The notes beneath the pieces were generated by a model that saw only the letters and a program-made list of their open reading frames with translations, ran no database searches and was not told the origin of the DNA. DNA of 64,000 nucleotides. Origin: Torymus aiolomorphi (lineage: Eukaryota > Arthropoda > Insecta > Hymenoptera > Torymidae). The DNA lies in assembly GCA_036365515.1 (NCBI GenBank), contig CM070873.1, positions 44,817,157 to 44,881,156 of the forward strand, read 5' to 3'. Positions 1 to 12,800 of this stretch are shown one piece after another (the first letter of the stretch is position 1; each line of letters begins with the position of its first letter). Both the position numbers and the translations under genes were made by a program.

Positions 1-554
1 TCAACATACAACTTTTTTTTCAGTGTGATTTTAGCCCATATTATATAAGAAAAGGAGTCGTATATTGAAGGTGGTTTAAAAATATTTTAAAATCTTTATT
101 CTAAATCTTTTTAATGACTTAATTTTTGACGGAAGCCAGTTTTATGTATTCATTTGTATACAAACTTATCATATGTATATATGATCAACTTTGTTCCATA
201 TATATTAGAGCCTGGAAGGACGGGGCACTGATCAAATGCGCAAAAGACAACGCGGAAATAAGTAAACAGAGAACCACTATTTCCATTCATTTATACTTTG
301 TTGTTTCTTACCACATAATACAACTATTAACTTAATCTTCATTCCATTCCCATTTTCTCGCCTTAAAAAACAAAACCACGCTACCGACGCAAACTTTCAA
401 GATATTTTTCTCCCCGACCAACAAACTCTCGCTCACCGCAAAACATCCCCCCACCCCTCCTCCTTTAAAACCACGAACTTTCTCCAACTTTGTAAAAATA
501 CGCACGCGGCTAAAGCTCCCTTTTACCCCTGCCAAAGAACAAAGAATACGAGGG

Positions 555-559
<5 letters not shown>

Positions 560-614
<55 letters not shown>
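560..614. repeat. (GA)n microsatellite
   Basis: There are about 27 uninterrupted GA units. The open frame read across it is an artefact. Confidence 0.98.
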
Positions 615-616
<2 letters not shown>

Positions 617-1538
617 CTCACCCTCCTACCCGACCTCATCTGGAATTCAAGAAACCAGAAAGCCCGCGCACGCATAAAGAGAAGAAAAACGGGCCGAGAA
701 TTACTATAAACGAGAAGATAAAGAGGCGGCGAAAGGCACGCGCGCATGTGAGTGTGTCTGTGCATGTGTCACGAAAAAGAGGTTAGGAGAGGAATGACTA
801 AGTGCTCGCGCGTCCTCTCTTGAGAGAGAGATAGAGTGAGAGAGAAGGGTAAAAGACTCGGGGGCGTGTTGTCAACCCCTCGAAATTTGAAAAATCCCTC
901 GCGTCTCGACTGTATATAGCGCGTGGTATTACGCGACATGTGTAGACGAGGTTTATATGAAATGACGGGTTTTTTTCGTTAAGCGAAATTTAATGAAAAA
1001 TACGTGCGTGTGTGCTTTATTGTTGGTTCACATTTTTCGGTGAATTTTTAGATGAATTTTGTACAATTTGCGCCATGCTCCGATGAATTTTTTCATGTAT
1101 ATTTTAGTTTTTTCATAAAGAGAGATTAAAAAAAGTATAACTTTGAATAAAAATGTTTCTCGTTATACAACATCAACGAACGTCATAACCATTTTTCCCA
1201 TATACGTTATTTCATATTAATATTGACACTAAAAGTTTTCATTTGTTACTTACAAACTCATTTCAATAGAGTTCAAAGTAATTTTCGGGCATATTTAATT
1301 ATAATTACAATATTTACTTTCGCATTAAATGAAAATATAAATCGATAAATTTTGCCTTTTCACTAAAACATTAATTAAACTTCGTTAATTATTTAAACAC
1401 CGTTCCATAAAGACTCCTCCATTTTATATTAATAAAATCACATTTTCCGATTCAATAGTTAAAAACATTACCGCATACCGCATTATTGCTCAATTATAAT
1501 TTTGCCTTTTCCCAACCACTTCGCTCAAACCCCCATTC

Positions 1539-1571
1539 ACTCACCTCTACGAAAGAAAATAAAAAAAAAAG
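1539..1571 (-). promoter_or_regulatory. Weaker second candidate ratchet-like splice site
   Basis: On the minus strand CTTTTTTTTTTATTTTCTTT is followed by CGTAGAG|GTGAGT (donor starting at 1544). The tract is excellent, but GAG rather than YAG directly precedes GT, so it could be a 2-nt exon, a weaker zero exon or chance. Its strand and its 13.7 kb spacing from the site at 15268 fit a chain of ratchets in one intron. Confidence 0.25.
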
Positions 1572-4025
1572 TCTCGCCGCTCTATTCGCGGTTGTAATCT
1601 GCCGTACTTAAACTGAAAAGACGAGCATAGCAGCGCCCCCCAAACACTTCACCGAAATTTCCCTCCTCAAAGACACAAAATCCCGGCCAATCTGCGCGAG
1701 ATCAGCGCGCAATTAGCCCCCGCTTGAATTCAACGTATACGCAATCACGAGATGCTATCTCGTGGGGTCGCACAGCGCTCGCGTTATTAATTTTCGCGTA
1801 GGATTATTAATAACTTTATGAAGTCGACGACACACGAGATTATCGCGAGATTTTACGGTCGCCCCCCAACCCCCGCGTCCGCGGTATAATGTTGGAGAGA
1901 GAACGAGTGCGGCTTTATGGCGGTCGGTTTACGATAATTATTCGCTTTATATACTTTTTGAACGAGGACAATCACGCGCACGCGCGAGTCATATAGTTTC
2001 TAATTATGAAAGCGTTTAAATAAACATGATGATGCGCGTCGACTGTTCTACAAATATTTGCATGCAGACGTTTCAAAGGATATTTGAAATCGATTATCAG
2101 ATATTATACTTTTTGTGGAAGGTGCACGGGCTGTATCTCATAATCGCATAAATCATGCCGTGACACGAATGTAAATATAAATGCGATGCACTCTATGCGA
2201 GTGGTAGCTTATGAATTATGGAGTGCATCCATCTGAACCTCCGCATTTCTAAAAACAGCATATAAAATCAAGTTGCGCCTTCTATAGGTATATATATCCT
2301 TCATCAAGCACTTCATAGAATTAATAATTCTTCACTTCTTGTACATCGATCTCTTTCAAATATTCATACCCGTCTACACAAAACCCAACCGCCCCGACTA
2401 CAAGAAACTCCCGTATTTATACAATTCCTCGCGCTCCAATCTACTAATTAAAAACCCGCCCCACCCGAAACCAATCAAAAATATCGAACCGTTGCCCAAT
2501 CACCCTGATCAAACTGTATATAAGCGCAGCAAGCATCTCTTCTCCTCGAAATCAAAGAAACTCCCCATATAAATTGCCCTGTTATTACATTACATTTCCA
2601 GGCAGCACTATACACTCCCCGCCGCCACGGGATGACTAAGACCTCCGGGTGAGAGAGAAGTTCATGCGCGGGAGAGTAACAATGGAGAGAAGGCCGAAAA
2701 GTCGCGCGCGCGCGAGTATAAGGGAGGAGGGCGCGGTGAGTTAGTGCGCGGGAGTAGTTTATAAGGGAAAGCGACGGAGGGGAGTCGAGCTGCTGCCGGG
2801 GCTGCTTGAGAAATTGGGTCGCGTGGCGCGGAGGGATGAAGGCGCAAGCGCGCAAACGCGAGGGATATGGCGGATGATAAGCTGAAGAATTGGACGTTTA
2901 CGCGAGGGTGAGACAGAGAGCTCGTGTAGACGTGAGCTAAGAGTGAGGATAAATGATGCCGAAGGTCAGGGCGTATACGTGGGCGGTGTAATATGAATGT
3001 CGGGTAGTTTGTTGTGCGATGTTGCGAGGGGGTTGAAAGGGGGCTGATTTTTATAAAATTATATCTGGAGTTATTTCAGAGTAGATTACGTGTTATCGAT
3101 AGAACCAAATGTTCGATCGATGGAATCGCTTTTACCGTCCATAATATTAATGTCCTTCGACCAATCCAAAACCACACAGCTCTGCAACATTCGGACTATC
3201 CCATCCTGCATCCTTCCCTCTCTTCCGCAGTAGTTCCGCATCATAAACTGCGTATTGATTTCTAATACTCGTTCTCTCTCTCTCTCGACCTCTCGTGCAA
3301 AAAAAGATACGGAAAAACCCTCGCGGCCACCGAGCGTCCCTCCGAGCCACTTTCATTATTCACCGATATATACACACACACGTACGTGTCCCCCGACGCC
3401 GTCGATAAATCCCGAATCCTCGCAGGTGTGTGTATGTATATACATACGCGAAAGGGTTGCGCAACGCGACAAAAGGCATTCACCCGCCACCCCTCCTCGA
3501 ATAAATTTCCCGGGCACGTGGCGGCGGATTTTCCGAGCGCCTGGTGGTGTGCGCTCGTGCGTGACGAAGCAAAGGGCGGTGGTTCGGTGTTTTAATGCGC
3601 CCGTGAGTTTACACTTTTCGGCCGATGTAGGGTGTACGAGGGAGAGGAAAAAAAAGATAAGTGAATTGATCGAGGGCAAAGGGGATGAGCGTTGGATGAC
3701 TATGGAAGAGTGTAGAGAAGTGTTTAATATATACGGCCGATTGAATGTCAGGCTCTGTGTGTGCGATGATGGTATAAGTCTGTATTCTGATCGACGAGTA
3801 TTAAGTGATTGGCTCGGTCGTTCGTTAAAATAATTATGATGTGTTCGCCGTTGATCTCCATTCCAGAGGGTGTGTAAATGAAATGTAGATAGTAGACTTG
3901 TCTTTATTGTTACTAATCGTTCCTATAATCGACGAGAATTAATACATCTTCAATTTAAAAGACGATACTAAAATTGACGGATACTAAAAAGACAGATATA
4001 TCGTCGCGCGGTAAGAAAAAAAAAG

Positions 4026-4942
4026 CCAACTTTGAAGTTACAGGCAAAGAGAAGTCAAAAACGCGTCTAAGGCGAAGAAAAGCTAACAAACGGCTATACG
4101 ACGAAAGAAAGCCAATTTGCACCGCCCCTGGACGAAAAATGCCAACTGACGACATTTCGCGCGAGAAAAAAAAATCCAATTCTGTTAGCGAAAATACTTT
4201 TACGTACACGTATTGATAAATAATGTTGTATTATGCTTGTAAATTTTAGTTATTATAATAAAATTACTCTTAATACTACATTAATAAGCGGTACTATAGG
4301 AATCTTGAATCAATATACTGACTGAGTTCCTGGTTTGTCACTGGCTTTGAACATATGTCAAAAGCACTGTAACACCGTTCATGAATTATAGTGTACTTGC
4401 AATGGCAGGTTTATTGCGCTTTCGGATATATTCGAAAAAAGAGCCTACGGCTCCGAACTGCATGTCTTCCATGGGTTTGACGCAGCGGTGCTACCGGCCG
4501 GGGCTACTGAGTTCCTAAGACTTTTTCTGTGTAAGTACCACAATAAATGCACAATTGCGCGTACACTATCATTTTATGAACGACTTATTGCAGTGCTTTT
4601 GAAAAATGTTCAAAGTCAATGATAAAAAAAACTGAAATTTTATCAGTACACTGATTCGGGATTCCTAGTGCCGCTTATTAATAGTATTAATAGTAATTGT
4701 ATTGTGATAATTAAAATTTACAAGCATAATATACAGCATTATTTATCAATACGCATACGTAAAAGTATTTTCGCTAACGGAATTGAATTTTTTTCTCGCG
4801 CGACATTTCGTGCGACTGACGACATTTCGTCAGTTGGCATTTTTCGTCCCTAGGGGCGGCTTTTCTTCGGCGTATAGCCGTTTGTTAGTTTTTCTTCGCC
4901 TTAGATGCGTTTTTTACTTTTCTTCGCCTGCAACTTCAAAGT
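4026..4942. mobile_element. Long foldback element (arms about 370 bp, loop about 165 bp)
   Basis: The left arm starts CAACTTTGAAGTTACAGGC and runs through TCTAAGGCGAAGAAAAGC, GACGAAAAATGCCAACTGACG, TTAGCGAAAATACTTTTACG and TTGAACATATGTCAAAAGCAC. The right arm holds all of these in reverse complement with about 10-15% differences and small indels. The loop holds GCCTACGGCTCCGAACTGC and GGTGCTACCGGCCGGGG, with no open frame of note. Short frames in the arms read the GAAGAAAAG repeats. Confidence 0.8.
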
Positions 4943-5469
4943 CACACCCGCCGCGACTGCCTCGAAAAGAAATCGCACCTCGCACCTCCTGTCGTTAGCA
5001 ACTCCTCTCTCTCTCTCTCTCTCCTCTTTCTCTCTTTTTCTCACATCTGACATTTTGACATCTCTCGCACGCGCTCGCGACTATCAGTCCACGTCGCCTG
5101 AATCCTACTCTCGGAGAGACACAGCACCCAGAGAGAGAGAGAGAGAGTCAAGGAAACGCTAAACCGACGCGGACTAATGTCAGATTTATGCAAAATCCTC
5201 CCAGCACCCCGCCTCCCCCGCGTGCGCAAACTTATATGAGTTGACCTTAATTCCGCGCGAGTTTGCGCACTAGTTATATTGTTGCCTGAACTCTAAAACG
5301 CGCAGTTAATAACTGTTCGAGAGTGTGCACGCGCACAATATACAGTATACACAAGCTGCTCAACAGTGTACGTCCAATTTAGCTACCCGCGAGTATACAC
5401 TGCTGATTTCCGTGTATAAATATTTCACGCGGTTAGGTGTTTTATTCATACACGCGTGGTTTCGAGAAG

Positions 5470-6033
5470 ATCCCAGGGGGAAATGCCCTACCGGCCCAAT
5501 GTTGGCACATTACTGTTTGTCATATTGACGGTACTGGCAAAAAATACTGCGCTATTACTGCCGCAACACAGAAATGATAAGAACAAATCTAGACTTGAAA
5601 TCAGTACTGGTCCATTACAAAAATTAGTACGGCAGCCGACACTTCACTTTTTATTTTTACATAATATGATACAATACGTAGACTTATCGGTGAATTTGTG
5701 AATTATTATTTAAATGTACGGCATTTACGTGCGTTTGGCAAAACTATTAAGAAAATAATTTTTCTCAAAAATAAGAGTCCAAATAAAAGGTTATAGTGAC
5801 TAGTCTTTTGTTTTATACTGACGTAACAGCAGCAGTCTGTATTGTGCCAGTATATATCTTGGCTGAATCGTGGCAAATGTATCGGGCCAGTACTGGTTTT
5901 CTATACCGGACGATTCTTAACAATTCAGTAATGAGACAAGACTGGACCAGCATTGGCTTAAAATTGTATGTCTTCCAGTGCAGAATCAGTAACGGCCCGT
6001 TCTGTCACTATACTGGCAGTTTCCCCTTGGGAT
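5470..6033. mobile_element. TIR element with repeated CCAGTACTGG motifs
   Basis: ATCCCAGGGGGAAATGCC at the left matches the complement of GGCAGTTTCCCCTTGGGAT at the right with two differences. The interior repeats TACTGGC, CCAGTACTGG and ACTGGTCC on both strands. The two open frames (about 81 codons each) lack recognisable similarity and run through the repeats, so I call no protein. Confidence 0.6.
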
Positions 6034-6605
6034 GCGTATAGTGTACTACAACGCTTTACTTTACTCCTGCGCGCGCGTCCGCCTCTCTCGAGCTTGCGGA
6101 GGCCTTCCATACACATAATAATAATAATATCATCGTGCCGGCGGCAGCGTGCTGTTAAAAAATACACGCGCGCACATATCGCGTAACGATACAACTCGTA
6201 TATATGTACGCCTACGTGCGCGCGCGCCTACAATCGTCGGCTTTGCGCGCGGCGCACCTGCGCGGGCATTGCGAAAAACGATGCGCTAGAGTGGATTGGA
6301 CCAGTGTAGGATTATACGAAGAGAGAGGTATTGGCGAACAGTTTCGGAGATTATGCATGAGGTAGGGGGGCGAAGGTCAGGTGAGTGGAGTGGATGACTA
6401 GCGAACAGGACAGAGCCGGGGGTGGAGAGAGATTCATACGGAAGATTACACGTGTTATGATCTTCGAGGAGGTCGTAAGGAATTAGGAGGAGCGTCCGAA
6501 AACTCGCTGCGGCCGTACGGTATATGGTGATGTGGAAGTTCAAACTTTACGAGATGCTGTTGTTTTCAAATTAATCTTTTACTTTGAGCTTCTGTTAGTA
6601 AAGTT

Positions 6606-7708
6606 TTTTATATGGTTGATTCTTCAAATAAGTGGAAAAGTAACTCCAGAAACTTTTTTTACCGAAATAATTGAGATGGTTGAAATTTTGTTTTTTCTAT
6701 CGAGTATTTGAGCTGTAGAATAAGAATCTATAGGTAGTTGAGCTTAATTCTTACTATAGAACGTAGTTTTTTCAAAGGTTAACGTGTGATAAAGTCGACA
6801 GAGTTACATATAATTATTATTAGATCAAAACGAAGGTTTAAGGTATAGTTATCTAAAATAAGCATAATGAATTTTTCCATTATAAAAAATTAAATTTATT
6901 TATCAATATAAGGGTAGACATATATCTATTTTCTTTTTTATATAAAACTTTTTATGTCGACGGAGTTACTGAATTTTTAAATATAAAACATTCATCGACT
7001 TTTAATGACGGAATAAATCATGTAAAATAGTGGAATTGCAGGAAACGTACATTTATCCAAATTATAAATGTATTTTATTCCACTTTAAATACTAGCACAT
7101 AAGAGAAAAGTCTATGTCTAGGGAGTTACACGTAATTAAAATACGCGATACATTTTATATAGTTTCGTCTATTAATTTTATTATTTGTCGTCTTATTAAG
7201 TTTGAACTTACTATATCTGATGCAATAATACTTTTCAATGGCAAACTAGTATCGTTTCTGTCTCTTCTTAATATATAGAAATGCACACTTATAAAACTTC
7301 GTCGACACTTTTTTGCTTGCAGGAGAACGATGTTTGGCTATATGTTTAAGTGACAAGATAATTATTTGAATCTTTGGTAATTTATAATATGTTTTACTAT
7401 AATAAAACAAGTATCAAACCATTTATAGTCGGAATATTTGACTCACTGTACGAGATATATCAGCTATACAAATTTTAAAATTTTAGTTTTTGGTATGGGG
7501 AAGTCGACGGAGTTACGTTTTCAGGTCTTTTATCATTTTTACTTGCAATAAAGAGAGAATTTTTTTATTGTTTCGAAGTGGTTTTATAGAAAAGGAGGTT
7601 TGAGCTATCAGGTAAAATTTTTGTTTTATTCAAAAACTGTAAATTTCAATGTGATATGTAGCTGAGAATGATATATTTCCTTGTATTTGGAGAATCAACC
7701 ATATATAA
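6606..7708. mobile_element. Possible old TIR element with a recurring GTCGACGGAGTTAC motif
   Basis: TATATGGTTGATTCTTCAAATA (6608-6629) is matched in inverted orientation by TGTATTTGGAGAATCAACCAT (7683-7703). Between them the 14-mer GTCGACGGAGTTAC, or a one- or two-base variant, occurs at about 6797, 6957, 7117 and 7503. The first three are 160 bp apart, and an inverted GTAACTCC lies at 6643. The interior is AT-rich with no open frame. Confidence 0.4.
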
Positions 7709-9510
7709 ATATTATAGCTACAAATGACTTTTTTCTTGGATAAATACGCTTTTCCACCACACGCAATAATTTAGTCCGAAGTCCGCATTTGCTTTTACAG
7801 CGTAAAGAGGCGGCGTGTTTTAATTACGTGTTTATGTTTAATTAAATCCTGCGTTTTGCGCAATTACGTAAAAGCATATGTTTAATTCCCATATATAATT
7901 AATCGTGCATATACACGCGGCTGCTCATATAGTTTTTTTTTTCATACACAGAGGATGATGCGTTACATGATTATTACGAATGGTTAATTAAATGTCGTAG
8001 CTTGATTATATGCTCTCGTTGAAAATCAATATTCAGGATAAACAAATCGATAGATGGACGATTTATATAGTTTAATTAGCAAACAGCGACGACTCTATAT
8101 AATCCACGCCCTATTTTATTTACGCTATTGATTCGCCAGGTCTATTTATTGCCAATAACCTGCATCGTTATACTATACAAAGTTATTATCAGTCTATTGC
8201 ATTTAATTGACCTGCGCTGCTTCTCTCGTATACAATATCCAGCTAGATTTTTAAAAAGCGTGCACGACCAATAGAATCCAACTATAATCCGACAATTCCA
8301 TTCAAAAAGCTGAATTCTCCGCTCAAACTGCTGCTATTATTCCCCGCTACACAAGATGCACGCCATAAGTAACCGCTCTTGAAAATGCACGCAACGCCGC
8401 GATAAGTTAATAAAAAGACACACACACACAGAGGCTAGAAATTTCATTACCGCCGGGCGCTCCGCGCAATTTCGACTCTCGGCCGCGTGAAAAAAAAAGA
8501 AAACTATCTCAGCGCCTATACGTGCGACTTTTGTTTATAATATCGCTTGCCGTCGACCCCGCCCCATAAACGGTTTATTAACGTTGTTTCGGCCTTGCCG
8601 GCGTCGACGGAAAAATCGCGCGCTCCTTTATATCGCCGGGAAATTTAATTGGAGTCTCTGTCGGGCCGCTTGACGAAAAATAAAGAGAGAGAGAGGGAGA
8701 GGGAGTAGCAACGACGACGACGGCGACGAGTTATATATACGTGGCGGGAGGGGAAAGCGACGAGGGACGAAACAAAGTGCGCTCAAAAGAGCACGAGGAG
8801 AGAGAGAGAGAGAGACAAAAAGGAGGGAGGAGGTAATGCACAAAGTACACGGGAGATAGGGGCTGCAGCGGCGGCAGCAGCCGGGAGCTTGGAGGCTTCA
8901 AGAGGAGCGCAAAAAATTGGATGAAGGGAAGCGAGAGAGGGCGAGAGCTGTGTTTTCTTCTCGTGCGCGCGCAGGGCTGTAAGCGTCGTAAAACGGAGGA
9001 GGTTGCTGTTGTTGCGGAAGGAGAAGTGGGGGGAAATTGGACGATAATTATTTTTTCGCGGAGTTAAGCGCTTTTTTGGCCGGAAGTCGGGGGTGATTGA
9101 GGAAATTCGGAGTGGATGATGAAGTGGCGAGATGAGGAAGTCGTTGGGGAAGGTCAGGGATTTAACGATTTTTCATTATAGATGATGTATACATGTAGCA
9201 GCGTGTTGTCGGAAGATTTTTCGCAGATGTTTGAACTTTTTTTATATTTTTAAATAAATGGTCAAATTGTACACGTATAGTGATGGTATTATGTTTTTGA
9301 TTAGCTGTTGATGTAAGAAAATACAAATGACATAATTTGGCAAATTACGTCTAAACCAACTCTTAAAAAAACGATGGACGAATGTTGTGAAGCATTTAAA
9401 GATTGATTTTGATTGGTCTGTAAGGAATAGGCGCGAAGGTCCGCTACTTCCGCTACATTTTAATTTTTGAAATTGAATCTTTATTCTTAACTATTTAAAT
9501 AGTAGATTAT

Positions 9511-9609
9511 GCACCTAGGGAGTAAAAGTAAAGAATGTCCCAGATCGCATGTAAAGGCGAGGGTGACAAACATACGATCTGAGGCATTCTTTATTTTCTC
9601 CCGTGGTGC
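9511..9609 (+). ncRNA. Pre-miRNA-like hairpin 1
   Basis: GCACCTAGGGAG..AAAGAATGTCCCAGATCGCATG (9511-9551) pairs with CATACGATCTGAGGCATTC..CTCCCGTGGTGC (9571-9609) around a 19-nt loop, with only scattered mismatches and single-base bulges. Length, loop size and imperfect pairing are those of an animal miRNA precursor, but I recognise no known mature miRNA. It could equally be a small palindromic repeat. Confidence 0.35.
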
Positions 9610-9611
9610 GT

Positions 9612-9708
9612 ATACTATTTTTCGTTATAGTAAGCGTAAAGTAATTGCTTTGCCCCTGCACAGCAGGGCGTACAGTAGCCACTTTACGCATACTATGACG
9701 AAAAATGC
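9612..9708 (+). ncRNA. Pre-miRNA-like hairpin 2, directly adjacent to hairpin 1
   Basis: TACTATTTTTCGTTATAGTA..GCGTAAAG.. (9612-9657) pairs with ..CTTTACGCATACTATGACGAAAAAT (9680-9706) around GCCCCTGCACAGCAGGGC. The stem is about 40 bp with bulges. It sits 3 nt from hairpin 1, as in a clustered precursor. Confidence 0.35.
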
Positions 9709-9751
9709 AATAAGTATGTGAGAGAGGAATCTGTATATTGATATATAATAT

Positions 9752-9898
<147 letters not shown>

Positions 9899-12800
9899 AC
9901 GCTCTATCGATTGCAAACTCATACTTATATACCAACAGCAATTCAAATTCATCAACAGCAAGTAAAAGTTCCCCCAAACATACGTTAAAAAATCATCGAA
10001 ACCGAAGACAGCGGCAACAGCACGCATATAATAACCTCCATCGATCCCGCAAGCTTAAAAACAAATTGCACCCGAAAGAATACGCCTCCGCCCCATTACG
10101 CATGACCAGCAGCGAACAAAATTGCGAAACAACTGCGGCGATATCAAATCCTCCGCGAGCCCGATAAATCGATACACCCTCCCACAAGACGCTCCCGGCG
10201 GAAGTTTCGCGAGCGCAAGCAACCCTCGACCACATACATATACACACCAACCGCGTTAAAATTCAAGCGCTGCAGCAATGCGCTCAGAGTGTATATATAT
10301 ATACATATACAACAATGCCGTATGACTCGGCGCGCAGCGAATTTACGCGCGCGGATGGAGGCTTTTCGCCGGTAGCGTTAATAAATAACGAATTCATTAA
10401 AGCGCGCTCGCTCGCTCGGCTAAACAGCCGCGCGGTCTCTCTGCTCGTGGCCGGGGAAAACATGTATAATGCCCGCGAATTAACTCGACCCCGCGCGGCC
10501 GAGAATTGCGGAATTAAATGTTATTGTTTTCGCGTGCGTGGAGTGAGAGCTTTTTCGCCATCGATGTCGCGCGGCTGCTGTATGGGGTTTTGCCATTGCG
10601 TTGTTTACGGGACCGCGGAAAATTGTTATTCGTACAGGTAGGTATATAGGTAGGTATCGTATGCGGTGCGGCGAAAAATGTACGCGCGTATGTTATACTG
10701 TTGTTGTTATTACCGTTTTGCGGTGGGAGAGTGATCGAGGTCGGATGTGTATTTAATTTCCGATACTTTTTGTATAATAATAAACGTCCGCGAGATTTTT
10801 GCGGTATTTCATGTAAAAAAAAGCGCAATATATAACGCGACTTTGCTAACCCCCGTAATAAGCGAGACCTTCGCGCGATCGGCTTGGGCACTGCATACAC
10901 CCTTGCTCGTTAATTAGCACCGCACTTTCTCTTTCTCCTGCCGGACGATTGTTTTTTTTTTTTTCTTCTTCATCTTCTTTTTCCTACTAACGAGCACATA
11001 CGCTCGCGTATATACGTACAAAGGCCGACGCACTTTTGAAACACCCCCTCACAATGGAAAGAGAGAGAGAGGTCCTTTCCAACCCCTGCAGCACCCGTCG
11101 GCCCCTGAGCGCGATATATTGATTTAGTATTACGCGCGAGAGCGAGCGAGAAAACGCGAGGGACACGTTTCTTTCGCTCTCTTTCGGTGTATGTGTATGC
11201 GCACGAGCGCGTGTGCGTGCGTGTGTGTGAGAGTGGTGAGCTATTAGTGCGAGCACGCGTGGAGAATTTAGATACGTCTGAGACGTGTGTGCGCGTACGT
11301 GTGTGTAGTGTGTTTGGGAATGCGCTTTGAATTTAAATAATACATATATATATACATTTCGCAGTTTATATATCTCGCATCGAATAATAATAATAATGAT
11401 AAGCTATATATTACTTGAAATTCAACGAGCGCCGCAGAAATCAGCCATTTCCACCGTATTCTTCGTAACCGAATTAGTGAAAAACCAGAGCGCAATCAGA
11501 GAACCCATTCAATGGCTCGCCATAAAGTATATATGTATATATGCGCCTCGATGCGCGCCCCGTAAGATATATTCAAATCGAATATCCGACCAAAAAGAGA
11601 AAATTCGTAACGCCGCGGAGCGAAACTCGAGCCTCCCAATAACATAATATTAATTTTCCGCGAATATCAGCTGTATTTCTATAGGAATACTCTTCTGCGA
11701 ATTACGTGCTGCTATATATCCAGGACCTAACCTCTTCCCGTGTCACTGTACCACAACATCGGAAGCCCTATAACGAGCGCCTGATCGTTCCGCGCTGAAA
11801 TCCACGTATAAATACATACATATATATATATGCCTCTTTTTCTTTCTTTACCTTTTCTCTTCTTTTCTTTGTACATCTCCCTTCGGGGTCCATTTTACGC
11901 ATTCCACCGATGGATTCTCGCGCGGCGGGTGAAAAATAAAGGGACGTGTGCGCGCGTGCCTTTGTGCAGCCTCTCTCTCTGGTCCGTAAGTATATATACG
12001 TGCGGAAATCCTTTCTCTCTCACTTCGATTTCGCGAATTTTCCGCGCGCTAGCTGGCGCGGTGCACGAGAAATAGCCTTTCATAGCTTTCGAGAACGCGG
12101 GAGAGAGATGGGGGGTGAGGAAAAGCGAGTCTACACTTAGAATATTCAATTTTGCAGGAGAGTGAGGCTGCGGTCCTGGCGGTGAGACAGTGAGAGCGAA
12201 AATGGAATTTTCATATAGGGCTGGCCGAGGAGTGGATAATGTTTTACGGAGAGTTATATGAAAATTAAGTGGATACGGACAAGTAAATATTTTACAGTTA
12301 AATTAACATGCGGTACTTGTAAATTTTCGTTTAAAATAGATAATTTTATTCCAACAAACTATCCTTTAGTATAGTTTTTCTGTTGTTAAATAGTTAAGGT
12401 AAAGGAAGCAGTAGTCGTAAAATAAATTTCGAGACCAGTACTCGGACAACAAAAAAAAAAAATACTGTAAATGATTTGTACGAGAAGAGGATTAATTCGT
12501 TAGCATTCTTTATGATACGCAGTCAATACGAAATCGTATTAATTTTACTCCTCAAATTATATAACGAGATATAAATTTTTCGAGCTTATATTCTAGATGT
12601 GCGAATAGCCAAACCATTATTCAGTTTTAGTTACCCTTTGATTACCATCACAACACAGTAATAGGGCACGTTTAATGACATATGCACCGCTGCTGGGTTC
12701 GACCGGTTGTCCCAGTACTGACTCCAGCTCGTTGTAGCGTGTCCCGCTGTAGCAGTTGATAGCTATTTTCTTTCAACGCGATTCTTTTAATGCACGCAAG

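Larger units (their letters stand above)
1..4025. other. Non-coding spacer or intron, no gene seen
   Basis: AT-rich DNA alternates with CpG-rich blocks (for example 1600-1910 and 2640-3000) and a GA microsatellite. The 192-codon plus frame at 3255-3833 and the 126-codon minus frame near 2475-2855 are arginine-, serine- and proline-rich products of CpG-rich spacer. They have no domain and no consistent splice context. Confidence 0.6.

Noticed and set aside
3255..3833. 192-codon plus-strand frame
   Set aside because: The composition (Arg, Ser, Pro, Thr) follows CpG-rich spacer, overlapping frames on both strands are equally open, and no domain is recognisable.
6370..6383. CAG|GTGAGT on the plus strand
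   Set aside because: It is a good donor string, but there is no polypyrimidine tract or open exon upstream, so neither a ratchet site nor an exon can be supported.
12690..12705. B-box-like GGGTTCGACCGG
   Set aside because: There is no A box at tRNA spacing and no pairing stems or terminator.
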